Shown here: in pieces, positions 50,020 to 61,499 of the stretch | How positions within the stretch are numbered: position 1 is the stretch's first letter | How the letters are laid out: each line of letters begins with the position of its first letter | NCBI GenBank assembly: GCA_033964015.1 | Contig: CM066922.1 | Coordinates: 22,926,507 to 22,990,506 of the forward strand | Source of the DNA: Scolanthus callimorphus | Taxonomy: Eukaryota; Cnidaria; Anthozoa; Actiniaria; Edwardsiidae | DNA: 64,000 nucleotides | Direction: 5' to 3' | The notes under the pieces: generated by a model | Databases searched by the model: none | The model's input: only the letters and a program-made list of their open reading frames with translations | Told to the model about the DNA's origin: nothing | Made by a program: the position numbers and the translations under genes

Positions 50020-52260
50020 GTGTTTTCACATTACTTTTCTGCCTCAGGTTGCGAAGTTGCTTCCCGTTTTCCCCAACTAGATTCCTATAAAGTCAGGTGC
50101 ACAAAACGGATCTGTTCTGCAAAATATCTGTTCCTCAGCCCTTTCTCTGTGGCTAGGGAAAGTTTGACAAAGAGATCTGCTGGGAAAACTTTTTGTTGAC
50201 AATGATCTGCTGGGAAAAACATTTTCACGATTTTTTGAAGAAAAAAATTATGTGTGGCGGTAATTGTGTGCTATTTGACTATTTCCTCGTTGCTGGAAAG
50301 CAATGCTATCTTTCTTCCTTTTTTCCGTGGTTATTTCTATCAAATGACGATCTACAATCCGATTTTAATCTTCTGGCTTGTAACACCGTTGCTGGCTGGG
50401 AAAAAAAAATGAGCTGTGGTTCTGCTGGGAAAATATCAGTGAATGCGCCTCGGGCTGGGAAAAAGGAACAGATTTATTGTTCAGCAACTTTTAAAACTCA
50501 TTTTTACTGAACAAAACACCAGCAATCACCACAATAAGCCAGTTAAACACATTTAAGGAGGGAGTGCTCGTTGTGTGCCCCCGTAAAGTTTACAACCAAG
50601 TTGCTAAACTTCGTAATTTGGGATATAATAGAAAATACAGATAAAACACACACAAAACCTTCAAATACTCACAGTTCACTACCAAAGAAGCCTAAGCAGC
50701 TATAGCCTTGAGTTTTCTAAGCAAAATTTCACAACTTAGCAGATGCGAAGTTACAAACTTATAGTTGTGAACTTGGTTGCGAACTTGGCAACCTGCGCGG
50801 AAAAGTATTCTGAAAACAATTGTTAACAATTCTTATTCAAGCCACTATTTCAAGACAAATGTTTTCCATGCAATATGCACCCAATATCAAATCAACGCTT
50901 ATCTGTATTTGAGGGGGGGGGGGGGGGGGGAGTGATCGTCGTATCTTTTAATAGGGGTTAAATTCACGGGGTTTGGTCTCTTTTAGGGTGGTAGATCTTG
51001 ATCTTCAATTTTTTGTAGCGAGATTGGTACATTTTAGGGCCGAAAATGTGTCCAAATTGTTTTCTCTCATGATGGTGCTTCTAAACACGGTGTAAGAAAG
51101 AGAGATTACTCGATTAGGACGATAAATTAGACAACAATAAAGGCAGCATTTTAGTCAAACACGGAAATTTCTTGATGGATATGTTTTACTTGTTACCTGT
51201 CTCCTTCGCGCCTACTTGGCACATAAGGCATTATCTTCTAGGGCATCTTTTAGCGTAACAAAAGGCTAGAACATTAACGTAATACTTGATTGCCAAGAAG
51301 CAAGATAAATAGTATCCAACGAGTAAACTAGAATATTTACCGATTTTTGCAGTGTGTTGCCCAAACTCCGGACGGTTTTTTTGCGTTTCGCGCTATAACA
51401 TTTTGAAAATATACTGGAAAATTATTCGTGCAATGTTGGAACTGTGGACAAAGTAAGCATCCTTTTGACGGGGGTTGCTATTTGCGAGCCATCGGGCCCC
51501 GAGCTATTTGTAAGCGGTAAGTAAAAATGTTTTCTGATATAAACAGCTTAAAAACTCTCTAAATTTGTCTCTAAATGATTAGTAACTGTGTGGTAAAATT
51601 CTGTTGTTCAAAGTTGTCCAAACTACGGACAATTTGCCCAAACTACGGACACAAACTGCACAAATTATTTTCACCACAACCTCTGCATATATGTGTCATC
51701 AATCAAGATCAAAATGCAAACGTAATTGTAGCCAATTGTGTCTACTTATAATAACTTTATTGTGTGCGAAGAATCGCGAATAAAAGATAATTTCAGCGGG
51801 TATTTCTTTTGTCGTTGTTGGTAACGAGCCGTTATCTTCATTTCGCGTTTCTATTAAACTATCCCGCTCTTTGAAATAAATGTAGTTATTTTGATATTTA
51901 GCATTTCTAAAATTCAATTCCGTTTGGTCTTCCCCTGCGTAGGTTCGATATTTTGTAGCTGCTCATGCGAGGAATTGATCACACTTAGGGGTTTGAGGCG
52001 AAAATTAATCTCTAAATTCCCTTTGTGCTGTAATAAAAAGCGGCCAAGGCTAGAAAGTTATTAATTATGAACATTTAATGAAATTATTTATTGCCAAGAA
52101 GAAAGCTACATAGTATTCGACGAGTAAACTAGAATATTTACCAATTTTTTTTACGCGACGTTTCAAATGAAAATTATTCATACTTCTTCGCATCCTGAAT
52201 ATATAATTTTCTTTAACAAATCACTGTTTTTTGGACTCAGTTCATAACTTTATGAACTGA
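50020..52260. other. Non-coding stretch with short duplications
   Basis: Holds a G tract at 50910-50930 followed by a dispersed repeat (50930-51010; inverted copy at 56335-56412). A duplicated phrase GAGTAAACTAGAATATTTACC occurs at 51318 and 52121. CCAAACT(A/C)CGGACA occurs three times at 51361-51650. No gene recognised. Confidence 0.5.
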
Positions 52261-52267
52261 ACCAAAA

Positions 52268-53035
52268 ATACAGTGTGGAGATAAGGAATTAAAACCTTGT
52301 GTGAAAGTTAACGTGCTAATGAAATGGTCCCATGTGTGCTTCTGAGCGTTAGCCTAGTAAGCGGAGAAAGAGAAAAGATCTCTGATCCCGAGAGGGATTC
52401 GAACCCACGACCTTCAGAATTGTACATCCGATGCTCTAACCAGCTGAGCTATCCAGGTCAGACTGGGAGCAGGTCGGGGTAAATTAGATGTTATGTTCGC
52501 GGTAATCAAGTGAATATATGTAGATGCTCAGCTGGTTAGAGCATCGGATGTACAATTCTGAAGGTCGTGGGTTCGAATCCCTCTCGGGGTCAGAGATTTT
52601 TCTTTTCTCCGCTTACTAGGGCTAACGCTCAGAAGCACACATGGGACCATTTCATTAGCACGTTAGCTTTCACACAAGGTTAATTCCTTATCTCCACTCT
52701 GTTGAACTTCGTGCTACGCGGCCACAGGCTTGCCTGAACATCTACATATATTCACTTCATTACCGCGAACATAACATCTAATTTACCCCGACCTGCTCCC
52801 AGTCTGACCTGGATAGCTCAGCTGGTTAGAGCATCGGATGTACAATTCTGAAGGTCGTGGGTTCGAGTCCCTCTCGGGGTCAGAGATTTTTTCTCTTTCT
52901 CCGCTTACTAGGGCTAACGCTCAGAAGCACACATGGGACCATTTCATTAGCACGTTAACTTTCACACAAGGTTAATTCCTTATCTCCACTCTGTTGAACT
53001 TCGTGCCACGCGGCCACCTTGCCTGAACATCTACA
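52268..53035. mobile_element. Head-to-head and tandem tRNA-SINE cluster
   Basis: Three copies of the SINE seen at 19018. The first is on the minus strand (52268-52520, tRNA-like part 52388-52462). Two are on the plus strand in direct tandem with a 290-bp period (GCTCAGCTGGTTAGAGCATC at 52526 and 52816). Each has GGTTCGA(A/G)TCCCTCTCGG as B box and the body GCTAACGCTCAGAAGCACAC through CTTGCCTGAACATCTACA. The minus and first plus copy meet at TATGTAGATGCTC, making a large inverted repeat. Confidence 0.82.
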
Positions 53036-53041
53036 AAAATA

Positions 53042-53212
53042 CAGTGATTTGTTAAATAAATTATGTATTCAGCGGGCCATATCTCGGTCGCGTTTCAACC
53101 GATTCGCCTCATTTTTGGTGTGTAGCTTTCAATCGATATGCCCTTTCGAAATCAAGAAACAAATATTGCTAATTGAAAATTTTGTTTTTGTGACGTCATC
53201 ACTTTAGGACTC
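53042..53212. mobile_element. Half copy of the 26229 MITE
   Basis: GCCTCATTTTTGGTGTGTAG, GTGACGTCATCACTTTAGGA and the terminal CTC/TA match the right half of 26229-26549. The left TIR is missing. Confidence 0.75.
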
Positions 53213-53229
53213 TATTAGAAAGTTTTACG

Positions 53230-54465
53230 TTCGTCATTCAAATTATGAGCGCTGGCGATAAATTCAATTTCCAGAAAACATGAGGGTTAATGAGCTTCTT
53301 GCCACCCAAGAAATTCAAGGCTATTGAAAATGCCTCTTGCTCTTGAAAATGTAATAAAGATGTTCGCGAGATGAAATAATTACTATTCCTAAGAACGTAT
53401 TGTCGTTTATGCCGGGTCGTTCCGCGCAATTACAACGTAACAACAATGATACAACGAATACAGGTTTGCATCGGCGTGTGCGAACGGCTTCATCCAGAAT
53501 GAATGACGTAAATCCAATGTGGTGGTGAAAAAGTGAAAATCTGTAAGAAAAAAGTATTTTTACGAACTTTTAGTGTATTTTGTTTTTTCAAATTTTAATT
53601 TTCTAATAAAATGGTAAAAATCCTAAAAATCAATTTTATTTGTCCCATAATTCAGAATATTGTTTTCATTCTTCACTTTTGACATTTCAAAAAATAAAAA
53701 GTTACCTTCCTTAAAATAGATATGAGATGAGCAAGAGAGAAATGTGGGGGAGGGGGGAGGGGGGTGGGAGAGACGCTTGTTGTCGCGTGTTCCGTGCTCT
53801 GTTGATCATTGATAGCTTCTATCAACTACTATTTTGTTTTTCTTTGTCGAAAGCATCCGATGACAGAGACTTGGATTAATTAGTAGGAGAGTTTGTGAGA
53901 GTTCATACCGATAGCTTCTTTTTCAGAAATGTTTAAAAAGCACTGTGCATTCGACTGCAGTCGCCGCGCAGACGACTACAAGTTCCTCCTCCAACTTCCC
54001 AAAATAATTTACCCCTCTTTGTCTCGGATTCTTTACGAAAACTGCTGCTTGAGATATCCTTGTCAGAGACTGACGCCTTGAAAGCTTCATGTCATATATC
54101 ATGACGGCGTATATATGCCCTGAGAGAATGCACAAGTCTCAGTCCAGAGAAATAGTTCTCACTTCAGAGATGGCTTCAAGTCTGATACCCCATGCGGATG
54201 CTGGTTGTGCATGTGTAAAGATAGGCCCAGCTCGTAGACATAGACTTGTCACAGGGATTCTGACATGAAGCACTTAAAAAAATTCTCACGTTACGTGAGC
54301 TTCTTTCTTGTTGTTTTGCATTTGGAATCGTTTTGTTGCGAGGCTGCCACCGTTTTCTGCACATCCTGGTTCTTTGCTGCTGGAGTGCTTGCTAAGGCCT
54401 GGTTTCCATATAGTCTTATCTGTCGTATCTGTCGCATCAGTCGACCGTGAAACAATGGAATTGGA
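53230..54465. other. Non-coding spacer
   Basis: T-rich and otherwise unstructured. A purine-rich GGGGGAGGGGGGAGGGGGG stretch lies near 53747-53767. No exon or transposon boundary identified. Confidence 0.35.
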
Positions 54466-54467
54466 AT

Positions 54468-54725
54468 TAAGGGACGGCAATTAAACCACGACCAAATGCC
54501 ATAAGAGGCCATCCAAAACGGACCACAAGAACTTGGACATGAAAAGAACACGCGAACTGTATCTCTGGCCTTGTGACGTCAATATACATCTATTTTGTAG
54601 ATCTATTTTATACATCTATCAATTGGTGTTGGAATTGGATTAGCTTATAATGTCTAAGTGTTTGCTGAATAAAAGGAGCATTTGATATTCATCATTTTAA
54701 GAAGCTTTTGCCTATTCTTTCCGGT
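54468..54725 (+). repeat. Dispersed repeat pair, copy 2
   Basis: Diverged copy of 47340-47585 (shared blocks listed there). It ends just before the hAT-like element at 54752. Confidence 0.75.
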
Positions 54726-54751
54726 AAATGTACCGAACGTACCTCCAGTGC

Positions 54752-55505
54752 TAGGCACAGACAGATTCTGCTCGGCAACTTTTGAGCAACTTTTTCAATT
54801 TTGAGCAACTTTTTCAATTCTGAGCAACTTTTTTCAACTATGAGCAACTTCTTCGCATTTCCGCTATTTCCTATTGAATTTTTACAACAAAATGGCAATT
54901 TGTGATACATTTGCCATTTCAAATCAAACACAGAATGAAAAATCTTGCTAAAAAGATAATAAAAAAGTACTTTCATCACCTTGGGTGCTCACTGCTCAGA
55001 GGTATCTTCAAGATATGGATGTCTCGTTGGGTATCACATTCCAAATATAGAGCAGAAGCAAAATGGCGGAAGACCCTATTCAAATTGCTAGAGAAAATGG
55101 GACTGAGGTGACGTAACCTAAAAGGGCTTCCTTATAGTTTCTTTCAAAAATAGTAGCAGCAGCTATTATTGTATGAGTTTGATACTACAAACTCCCCATT
55201 TTTTTACTAAGCCAATAGAATGGCGGCAAGTGAGTCTCTTTTTAAACAAACCGTATTGATTAGTATAATTCTGTCATATGGTGTTTAGAATATAATTGCC
55301 TGATCTTATGGAGATGTTGAGTTGAGTGATTCTTTATCATTTTTTAAATAAATCAGGCGACAAGCGTGAAGAAATGCTCTTTTTTGGGGAGCAACTTTTT
55401 TGATTCAGTGAGCAACTTTTTCGAATTTGAGCAACTTTTGAGCAACTTTTGAGGGTATTTTGCGGCAACTTTTAAAGAATTTTGAGCAGAATCTGTCTGT
55501 GCCTA
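54752..55505. mobile_element. hAT-like non-autonomous element, 8-bp target duplication
   Basis: TAGGCACAGACAGATTCTGC at 54752 and its exact complement ending 55505. TCCAGTGC flanks both sides exactly (54744-54751, 55506-55513). Unusually, the subterminal GAGCAACTTTTT repeats at both ends have the same orientation rather than mirrored. 754 bp, no transposase. Confidence 0.9.
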
Positions 55506-56334
55506 TCCAGTGCACGCCAACCCCCCTAATGTTACAGCATCGTTATCCCATCTTAGCCGGTAATGAAAAATAACGTAATGCACAGAGCGAGAATCTCTCC
55601 CTGTCATATATGGTATGCGTGCGTCTCCCTCATATATGGTATGATGGGTATGTGCCGCCCTTTATACAACAACACTAGTAAATCGCGCGCTCTGATTGGT
55701 CGAGAGTGTATTTATCAGTCACGTTAATCGTGGCAAAGCGGAGGTGCTGATGGCATGGCAGTGGCCATAACCGGCATCCTGCAAGCTCGGTCAAGTGAGC
55801 TATTTAAGGTGAGGGCACGATACTTTCGGTCCCGATTTTTATCCAACAGACTCACGCGAGCACATTTGCCTCTCAAGTCAAGTTTTTCTATCAGCCCGCC
55901 ACCGCCCTCAGCGCCACCCTTGGCAATTTGTATATGGGAGGCGAACTGTGCCCCCACCAATTTTTACTCTGAATCGAAATGCATGTATCGGGTTGGTGGA
56001 CAATTGCTCATACGCAATTTATTGATTGTTAATGATTGATTAAACGCCACTCAAGTGGCCATAAATCCAACACGATCTTATTATTGTTGATTCGTCGCAA
56101 AGTCCGAGCGCGCACCCCAAGCGCGCACCCCAAGCGCACAATCCTAAAACGATCCAGCATAAATAATTGTTTTTTACCCACCCATCAAGAACTTTTCGCC
56201 TATGATTTGGATGCTGCCTTGCATTTTGGATATTGTCTAATTTATCGTCTTGTCAACAAGTACTCTCTTTCTTGAAGGTTTGCCGTCATGTTAGAGCCCT
56301 AAACGATAACAATCTCCCTTACATTTTAATGCCG

Positions 56335-56440
56335 ATCAAGATCAAGGTTACCCCTAAAAGAGACCAAAACCCATGATTTGAACCCCTAAAAGATACGACG
56401 ATCATCCCCGACCAAAACATATGTGGAGCCCCCCCCCCCC
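56335..56440 (-). repeat. Dispersed repeat, inverted partner of 50930-51010
   Basis: GATCAAGGTTACCCCTAAAA, GAGACCAAA and AACCCCTAAAAGATACGACG with GATCAT are the reverse complement, diverged, of the segment after the G tract at 50910. Here too a homopolymer (C, about 56430-56448) adjoins. Confidence 0.75.
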
Positions 56441-56939
56441 CCCCCCCCCATATCAAGATAGTTCCCTTGAAAAAGTGTCGACATTCTTCAACTTCCTTAT
56501 AAGGAAATATCTGCATACCATATTTTCTTTTCACTAGTTTTTATTGACCGAGAAAGGTTAAAACTCAACCAGAATTCAGATACACTTGAGAAAAGATGTT
56601 ATGTGCATTTTCGACTGTATTTTTCACGGTCAAGAACCTAGAAACAAGGTAAATAAGACACCACAGGAAGCCCGCTCGATCTCTAAAAAGACGACACTGT
56701 TATCTTGATATGTCCCCCCTCGGGAATCAAGGTAACAAAACCAAAAACGCCATCTGATATAGATAGACTCGCTAAGTGCAGTTTTTCCGTACGTTTCTGT
56801 AAAATTAAATAAAAATTGAAACTTTATCAGCTCGGCGCAAAATATGGTATATTTGTAATCTGGATACAGTTGATGAACATTTTCGGAAGTATATTTTTTA
56901 CGAATCCGCCGGGGGCTGCCAGTGGTTATTAAATGTCTC

Positions 56940-57270
56940 ACCTGGTCTTTTTTTGCAGCGATGTTTTGTTCCCGAGATATTAATTTTTCTAGTTTTGATG
57001 ACGTCATCGATGACGCAATGTCATGTGACTTTGTTGCTGTAACCCCCTTGTCACTAAGATAGCTTTGTCCAAGTTTGGTCACGTAGCGCATGTTTTGTTC
57101 TCGAGATATATATTTTTCTAGTTTTTTATGACGTCATCGATGACGTAATGTCATGTGACTTTGTTGCTGGACCCCCCTTGTCACTAAGATAACTTTGTCC
57201 AAGTTTGGTCTCCTAGCGATGTATCGTTGTCGAGATATTAATTTGTTTAGTTTAGATGACGTCATGAGCT
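56940..57270. repeat. Diverged 2.5-copy relative of the 128-bp satellite
   Basis: Two and a half units with GAGATATTAATTTTTCTAG, GATGACGTCATCGATGACG, CATGTGACTTTGTTGCTG, CCCCCTTGTCACTAAGATA and TCCAAGTTTGGTC, period about 125 bp. Unit order matches the 60.1-61.3 kb array at about 70% by eye. Confidence 0.8.
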
Positions 57271-57493
57271 AACACTTGAGTCATGAGCGAGTGAGCGAGT
57301 GACATCTGGCCCACTCCAATAACTCGTGAATACGCTACGCGTATCCACGATTTAATAAAACATTACAGACCTCCAAGTAGGGTAAGGGGAATTCATTATA
57401 AGGAGGTTTTGTAACGTCGTTTTGGGCGAATGTTTTGTGATAAATGGCAGTTCTGATTTTCAGAAATCACTGGTGCAAAATCTAAATCAAGCC

Positions 57494-57599
57494 ATGAAGA
57501 CCAAAACGCTTCTAGTGGTGGCTCTAATTTTGCTGAGCCTGGCGGCCATGCCGGAGGCGCAGGACGGAGGAACTGATGTTGGTGGAGTAACTGAACGTT
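57494..57599 (+). CDS. Signal-peptide first exon of an unknown secreted protein
   Basis: The ATG at 57494 encodes MKTKTLLVVALILLSLAAMP then EAQDGGTDVGGVTER, a strong signal peptide with likely cleavage near PEA-Q. The exon ends at GAACGTT/GTAAGT (donor 57600), one base left over. An in-frame upstream ATG at 57428 exists, but the hydrophobic core starts right after 57494, so I choose the latter. A LINE insertion follows 0.5 kb downstream and no second exon is recognised before the window ends. Similar in design to the exon at 39722 and the one at 63806. Confidence 0.5.
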
Positions 57600-58082
57600 G
57601 TAAGTATCAGGCTATAGATCTGTACAAAATACTCTCAAGAAGTCGATCTAAATAGTTTTTGATTGCGAGCTTTCTTTTATTTGGATTGGCGCTTTGCTCT
57701 GCATGGAACGTTACGAGAAGGCTTGTTATACATATATACATTGGGCTACGACCATGCAAGGTGCTCTAAGTCGGCACAATGGCAGCCGCTGTCTAGCACC
57801 AGGCAACTTTCATTTCTTAAGATGGATTCGTTCGATTGTGTTTTGTCCAAATTAAAGTCTCTCGAACTCCGTTCGCACTACGCGAATTTGGTGTTTATTT
57901 TGCAAAAAAATCTGTCATCGGGAGCCCGAAACCAGTGCGAACGACATTTCTAAATTTTAGCAAATTTTGTCGAGCGCTACCAAAGTTCAAAGAAGCCGGC
58001 TACAAAAATTTGTCTACATTTTCACGGTCTCCAATTTTTTTCTAGGCGTCAAAACCTTTTGTTTCTTTGGCAGCTAGCTGAC

Positions 58083-59785
58083 ACTCATATTGAATCAACT
58101 TGAAAAACAGACCTTCTCTCCATACACTGTCATAAGCCTTCCTAAAATCTATAAAACACACAAACAATGGCTTTCGACGACCCTTATTCTCATGAGTATG
58201 TATTCTTGTGTGAAAACAGCTGTTAAACTGAGCCAAGGAATCACGCCCTTTTTCCCGTCAGATGTCGGAGTTAAACAGGGTTGTAATTTAAGCCCTTCCT
58301 TATTCAACTTGTTTATAAACGATATTCCGGAAATTTTTGATGGATCATCCTGTGATTCCGTTACTCTTGGCGATACAAAATTGAATTGTCTTCTTTATGC
58401 GGACGATTTGGTCATTTTATCTGAGTCTCAATCTGGTTTACACAATTGTCTTCGCAAGCTGGAAGGATATGTAAAACTTGGAAGTTGCGTGTTAATTTAA
58501 AGAAATCTAAGGTGTTGATTTTTGGTACTCATTGTCAGAGACGTTCTTATTCTACATCTAGTTGGAAGTTTAATGGAGAGTTATTAGAATGTGTGGGGGA
58601 GTATACTTATCTGGGAGTGAAGTTTCATTTTGTTGGGGGCTTTAAGCTAGCTCGTAGAATGTTGTTAAATAAGGCTTTGCGGGCATATCACAGTATTTTC
58701 AAAAGTTTCTCTAGTATTGATAATGTTCCTGTGAAGGTGCTGTTGAAGCTTTTTACGGCGTTGGTTTCTCCAGTTCTGTTGTATGGGTGTGAAGTTTGGG
58801 GACCGTACGTTTTAGGTAAAGTGAGTAGCTTCGATGAATTTAAGAGAAAGTTCTTTAGCACCGTGTCAGATATGGAAAGATTACATCTGAAATTTTGTAA
58901 GCGCATTCTTGGTGTTCACAATAAATCCGTTAATTTAGCAGTTTATGCGGAATTGGGTAGGGTTCCAATGATTGTACAGTTGTCTGTTTTGCTGGCTAAG
59001 TACTGGTTACGGATAAAGGACTCTTCGTATAAGGATGAGTTGGTGGGAAAAGCTGCTAGGGTTTGTATTCAAACAGGAGCGCAGAATGTTAAATTTGTTA
59101 ATCACTTGTTAGAAATGTGTAATCTGAAGTCGTTGGAGAATTTAGACTTTTCAGTTGGCAAAAGTAATTTTTCAATAATTTCAAAGTACATGAAATCTGA
59201 GTTATTTAAACACTTCGGTGTAACGTGGGCATGCCAGATTCAGAATTATAGTAAATTGCAGATTTATAAACTTGTTAAACCAAGAATGGGCTTTGAAAAA
59301 TATTTATTGCACGTGGCTAACGTTAAGTATCGCCGAGCAGTAACTAGGTTAAGGATTTCAGCCCACAAGTTACCCGTTGAGTCTGGACGTTATGACAATA
59401 TCCCTTATCAGTCCCGAATTTGTAAGCTTTGTGATTTGAATGAGATAGGGGATGAATTTCATGTTTTCTCTCGTTGCTCAAAGCCCGCTTTAGAAGTGGT
59501 GCGTAATGATTTTATTGAAAGATTGATTGAGGTTAATCAAGTATTTAGTAGTTTTAGTCAGAAAGATATATTTTTGTACTGTTTAGCAATGGTAGATGAT
59601 TCTATTGTAAACTTAACAGCAAAGTACATTTACAGCATCATTAGTATATTTCAGGAAGGTACGGTTTAGTTTTTTTTTTTTTTTTAGTTTTGCTGCTCTT
59701 TATTATTTGTATATTTTTATGTTTTCGTTTCCTATGTACCTAAGAAAGGTGTCCAGGAATAAAGATTATTATTATTATTATTACT
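58083..59785 (+). mobile_element. LINE with inverted 5' segment (twin-priming structure)
   Basis: The plus strand from about 58191 encodes YSCVKTAVKLSQGITPFF, GVKQGCNLSPSLFNLFINDI, LLYADDLVIL, a one-base loss near 58471, then WKLRVNLKKSKVLIFG and an intact 380-residue C-terminus with CKLCDLNEIGDEFHVFSRC. Immediately left, 58083-58205, the minus strand encodes IHTHENKGRRKPLFVCFIDF with RKAYDSVWREGLFFKL, which belongs just upstream in the same RT. Inversion plus a small gap between the two pieces is the known twin-priming product. The tail is AATAAAGATTATTATT (59757-59783). Confidence 0.9.
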
Positions 59786-60061
59786 CATCTCTCGCGCTTG
59801 TCAGGTCTGATCGTCAACAGACGGGGGGTCAAATAAAGAGGTCTCGGTTTCGTTTTCTTTCCGCTACTTTAACGATGGATCACAGATATAGAACGGACCT
59901 CGTGCTTCTTTCTCGCAAGATTTATTTTCTCGCGAACCCTTGGCTACAATCCATATAACTACTTTACTGGATCACAAATGTTTCCCGTTAATATATAGAT
60001 TTAGCCACTGGCTAAAAGCGGAGCTCCCGGTAAAAAATTTTTTTTAACGAGACAAAAAGGT

Positions 60062-61330
60062 TGCCATTGTACATGAATAGATAGCCTTGCACCGTTATAC
60101 CACGTGACTAAGCACTTGTTCACCCAAGTGTGGTTATCTAAGGTTCATCCCTTCAACGATGTAAACCTTTTCACGTTTGATGACGTCATCAATTACGTCA
60201 TACCACATAACCATGCAGTTACACCCACCTTGCCACTTAGATAACTTCACCCAAGTTTGGTTGTCTGAAGTTCATCCCTTCTTGAGATATTTCATTTTTC
60301 TCCTATGATGACGTAATCGATGACGTCATACCTCGTGACCATGCTGTTGCACCCCCCTTGCCACTTAGATAACTTCACCCAAGTTTGGTTGTCTGAGGTT
60401 CATACCTTCTTGAGATATATCATTTTTCTCCTATAATGACGTCATCAATGACGTCATACCACGTGACCATGCAGTTGCACCCTCCTTGCCACTTAGATAA
60501 CTTCACCCAAGTTTGGTTGTCTGAGGTTCATCCCTTCTTGAGATACATCATTTTTCTCCTATGATGACGTCATCAATGACGTCATACCACGTGACCATGC
60601 AGTTGCACCCCCCTTGCCACTTAGATAACTTCACCCAAGTTTGGTTGTCTGAGGTTCATCCCTTCTTGAGATATATCACTTTTCTCCTATGATGACGTCA
60701 TCAATGACGTCATACCACGTGACCATGCAGTTGCACCCTCCTTGCCACTTAGATAACTTACCCAAGTTTGGTTGTCTGAGGTTCATCCCTTCTTGAGATA
60801 TATCATTTTTCTCCTATGATGACGTCATCGATGACGTCATACCACGTGACCATGCAGTTACACCCCCCTTGCCACTTAGATAACTTCACCCAAGTTTGGT
60901 TGTCTGAGGTTCATCCCTTCTTGGGATATATCATTTTTCTCCTATGATGACGTCATCAATGACGTCATACCACGTGACCATGCAGTTGCACCCCCCTTGC
61001 CACTTAGATAACATCACCCAAGTTTGGTTGTCTGAGGTTCATCCCTTCTTGAGATATATCATTTTTCTCCTATAATGACGTTATCAATGACGTCATACCA
61101 CGTGACAATGCAGTTGCACCCCTCTTGCCACTTAGATAACTTCACCCAAGTTTGGTTGTCTGAGGTTCATCCCTTCTTGAGATATATCATTTTTCTCCTA
61201 TAATGACGTCATCAATGACGTCATACCACGTGACCATGCAGTTGCACCCCCCTTGCCACTTAGATAACTTCATCCAAGTTTGGTTGTCTAAGGTCCATCC
61301 CTTCCCGAGATTTTTTAATTTTCTTAGTAT
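60062..61330. repeat. Nine-copy 128-bp satellite with paired TGACGTCA palindromes
   Basis: Unit starts (TGACGTCATC or variant) lie at 60181, 60308, 60437, 60565, 60693, 60820, 60948, 61076 and 61204, spacing 127-129 bp. Each unit contains ATGACGTCATCAATGACGTC, ACCACGTGACCATGCAGTTG, CCTTGCCACTTAGATAACTT, CCAAGTTTGGTTGTCTGAGG and CTTCTTGAGATATATCAT. Outer units are more diverged than inner ones. The array is followed by an ACGG microsatellite (61361-61403) and an inverted half-unit (61437-61490). Confidence 0.95.
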
Positions 61331-61360
61331 ACCACAGGGTTCCCATGAGTTTCCGCGTAC

Positions 61361-61403
61361 GGCGGACGGACGGACGGATGGACGGACGGACGGACGGACG
61401 TAC
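61361..61403. repeat. ACGG tetranucleotide microsatellite
   Basis: About ten GGAC tetramers with one GGAT interruption, closing the satellite array. Confidence 0.95.
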
Positions 61404-61499
61404 GCTATACCTTTAATACCAGGAATAAACAAAAAAATTCATATCTCAAGAAGGGAACAACCTATGGCAACCAAACTTGGACACATTAATCTTTTGGGC

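Noticed and set aside
57836..58045. Coding exon between the secreted exon and the LINE
   Set aside because: Two overlapping frames of similar length, no motif, and the phrase TTCGCACTACGCGAATTTG relates to MITE-like sequence at 61.7 kb.
60181..61330. CRISPR array
   Set aside because: Regular spacing, but the whole 128-bp unit is repeated with no unique spacers; eukaryotic satellite.
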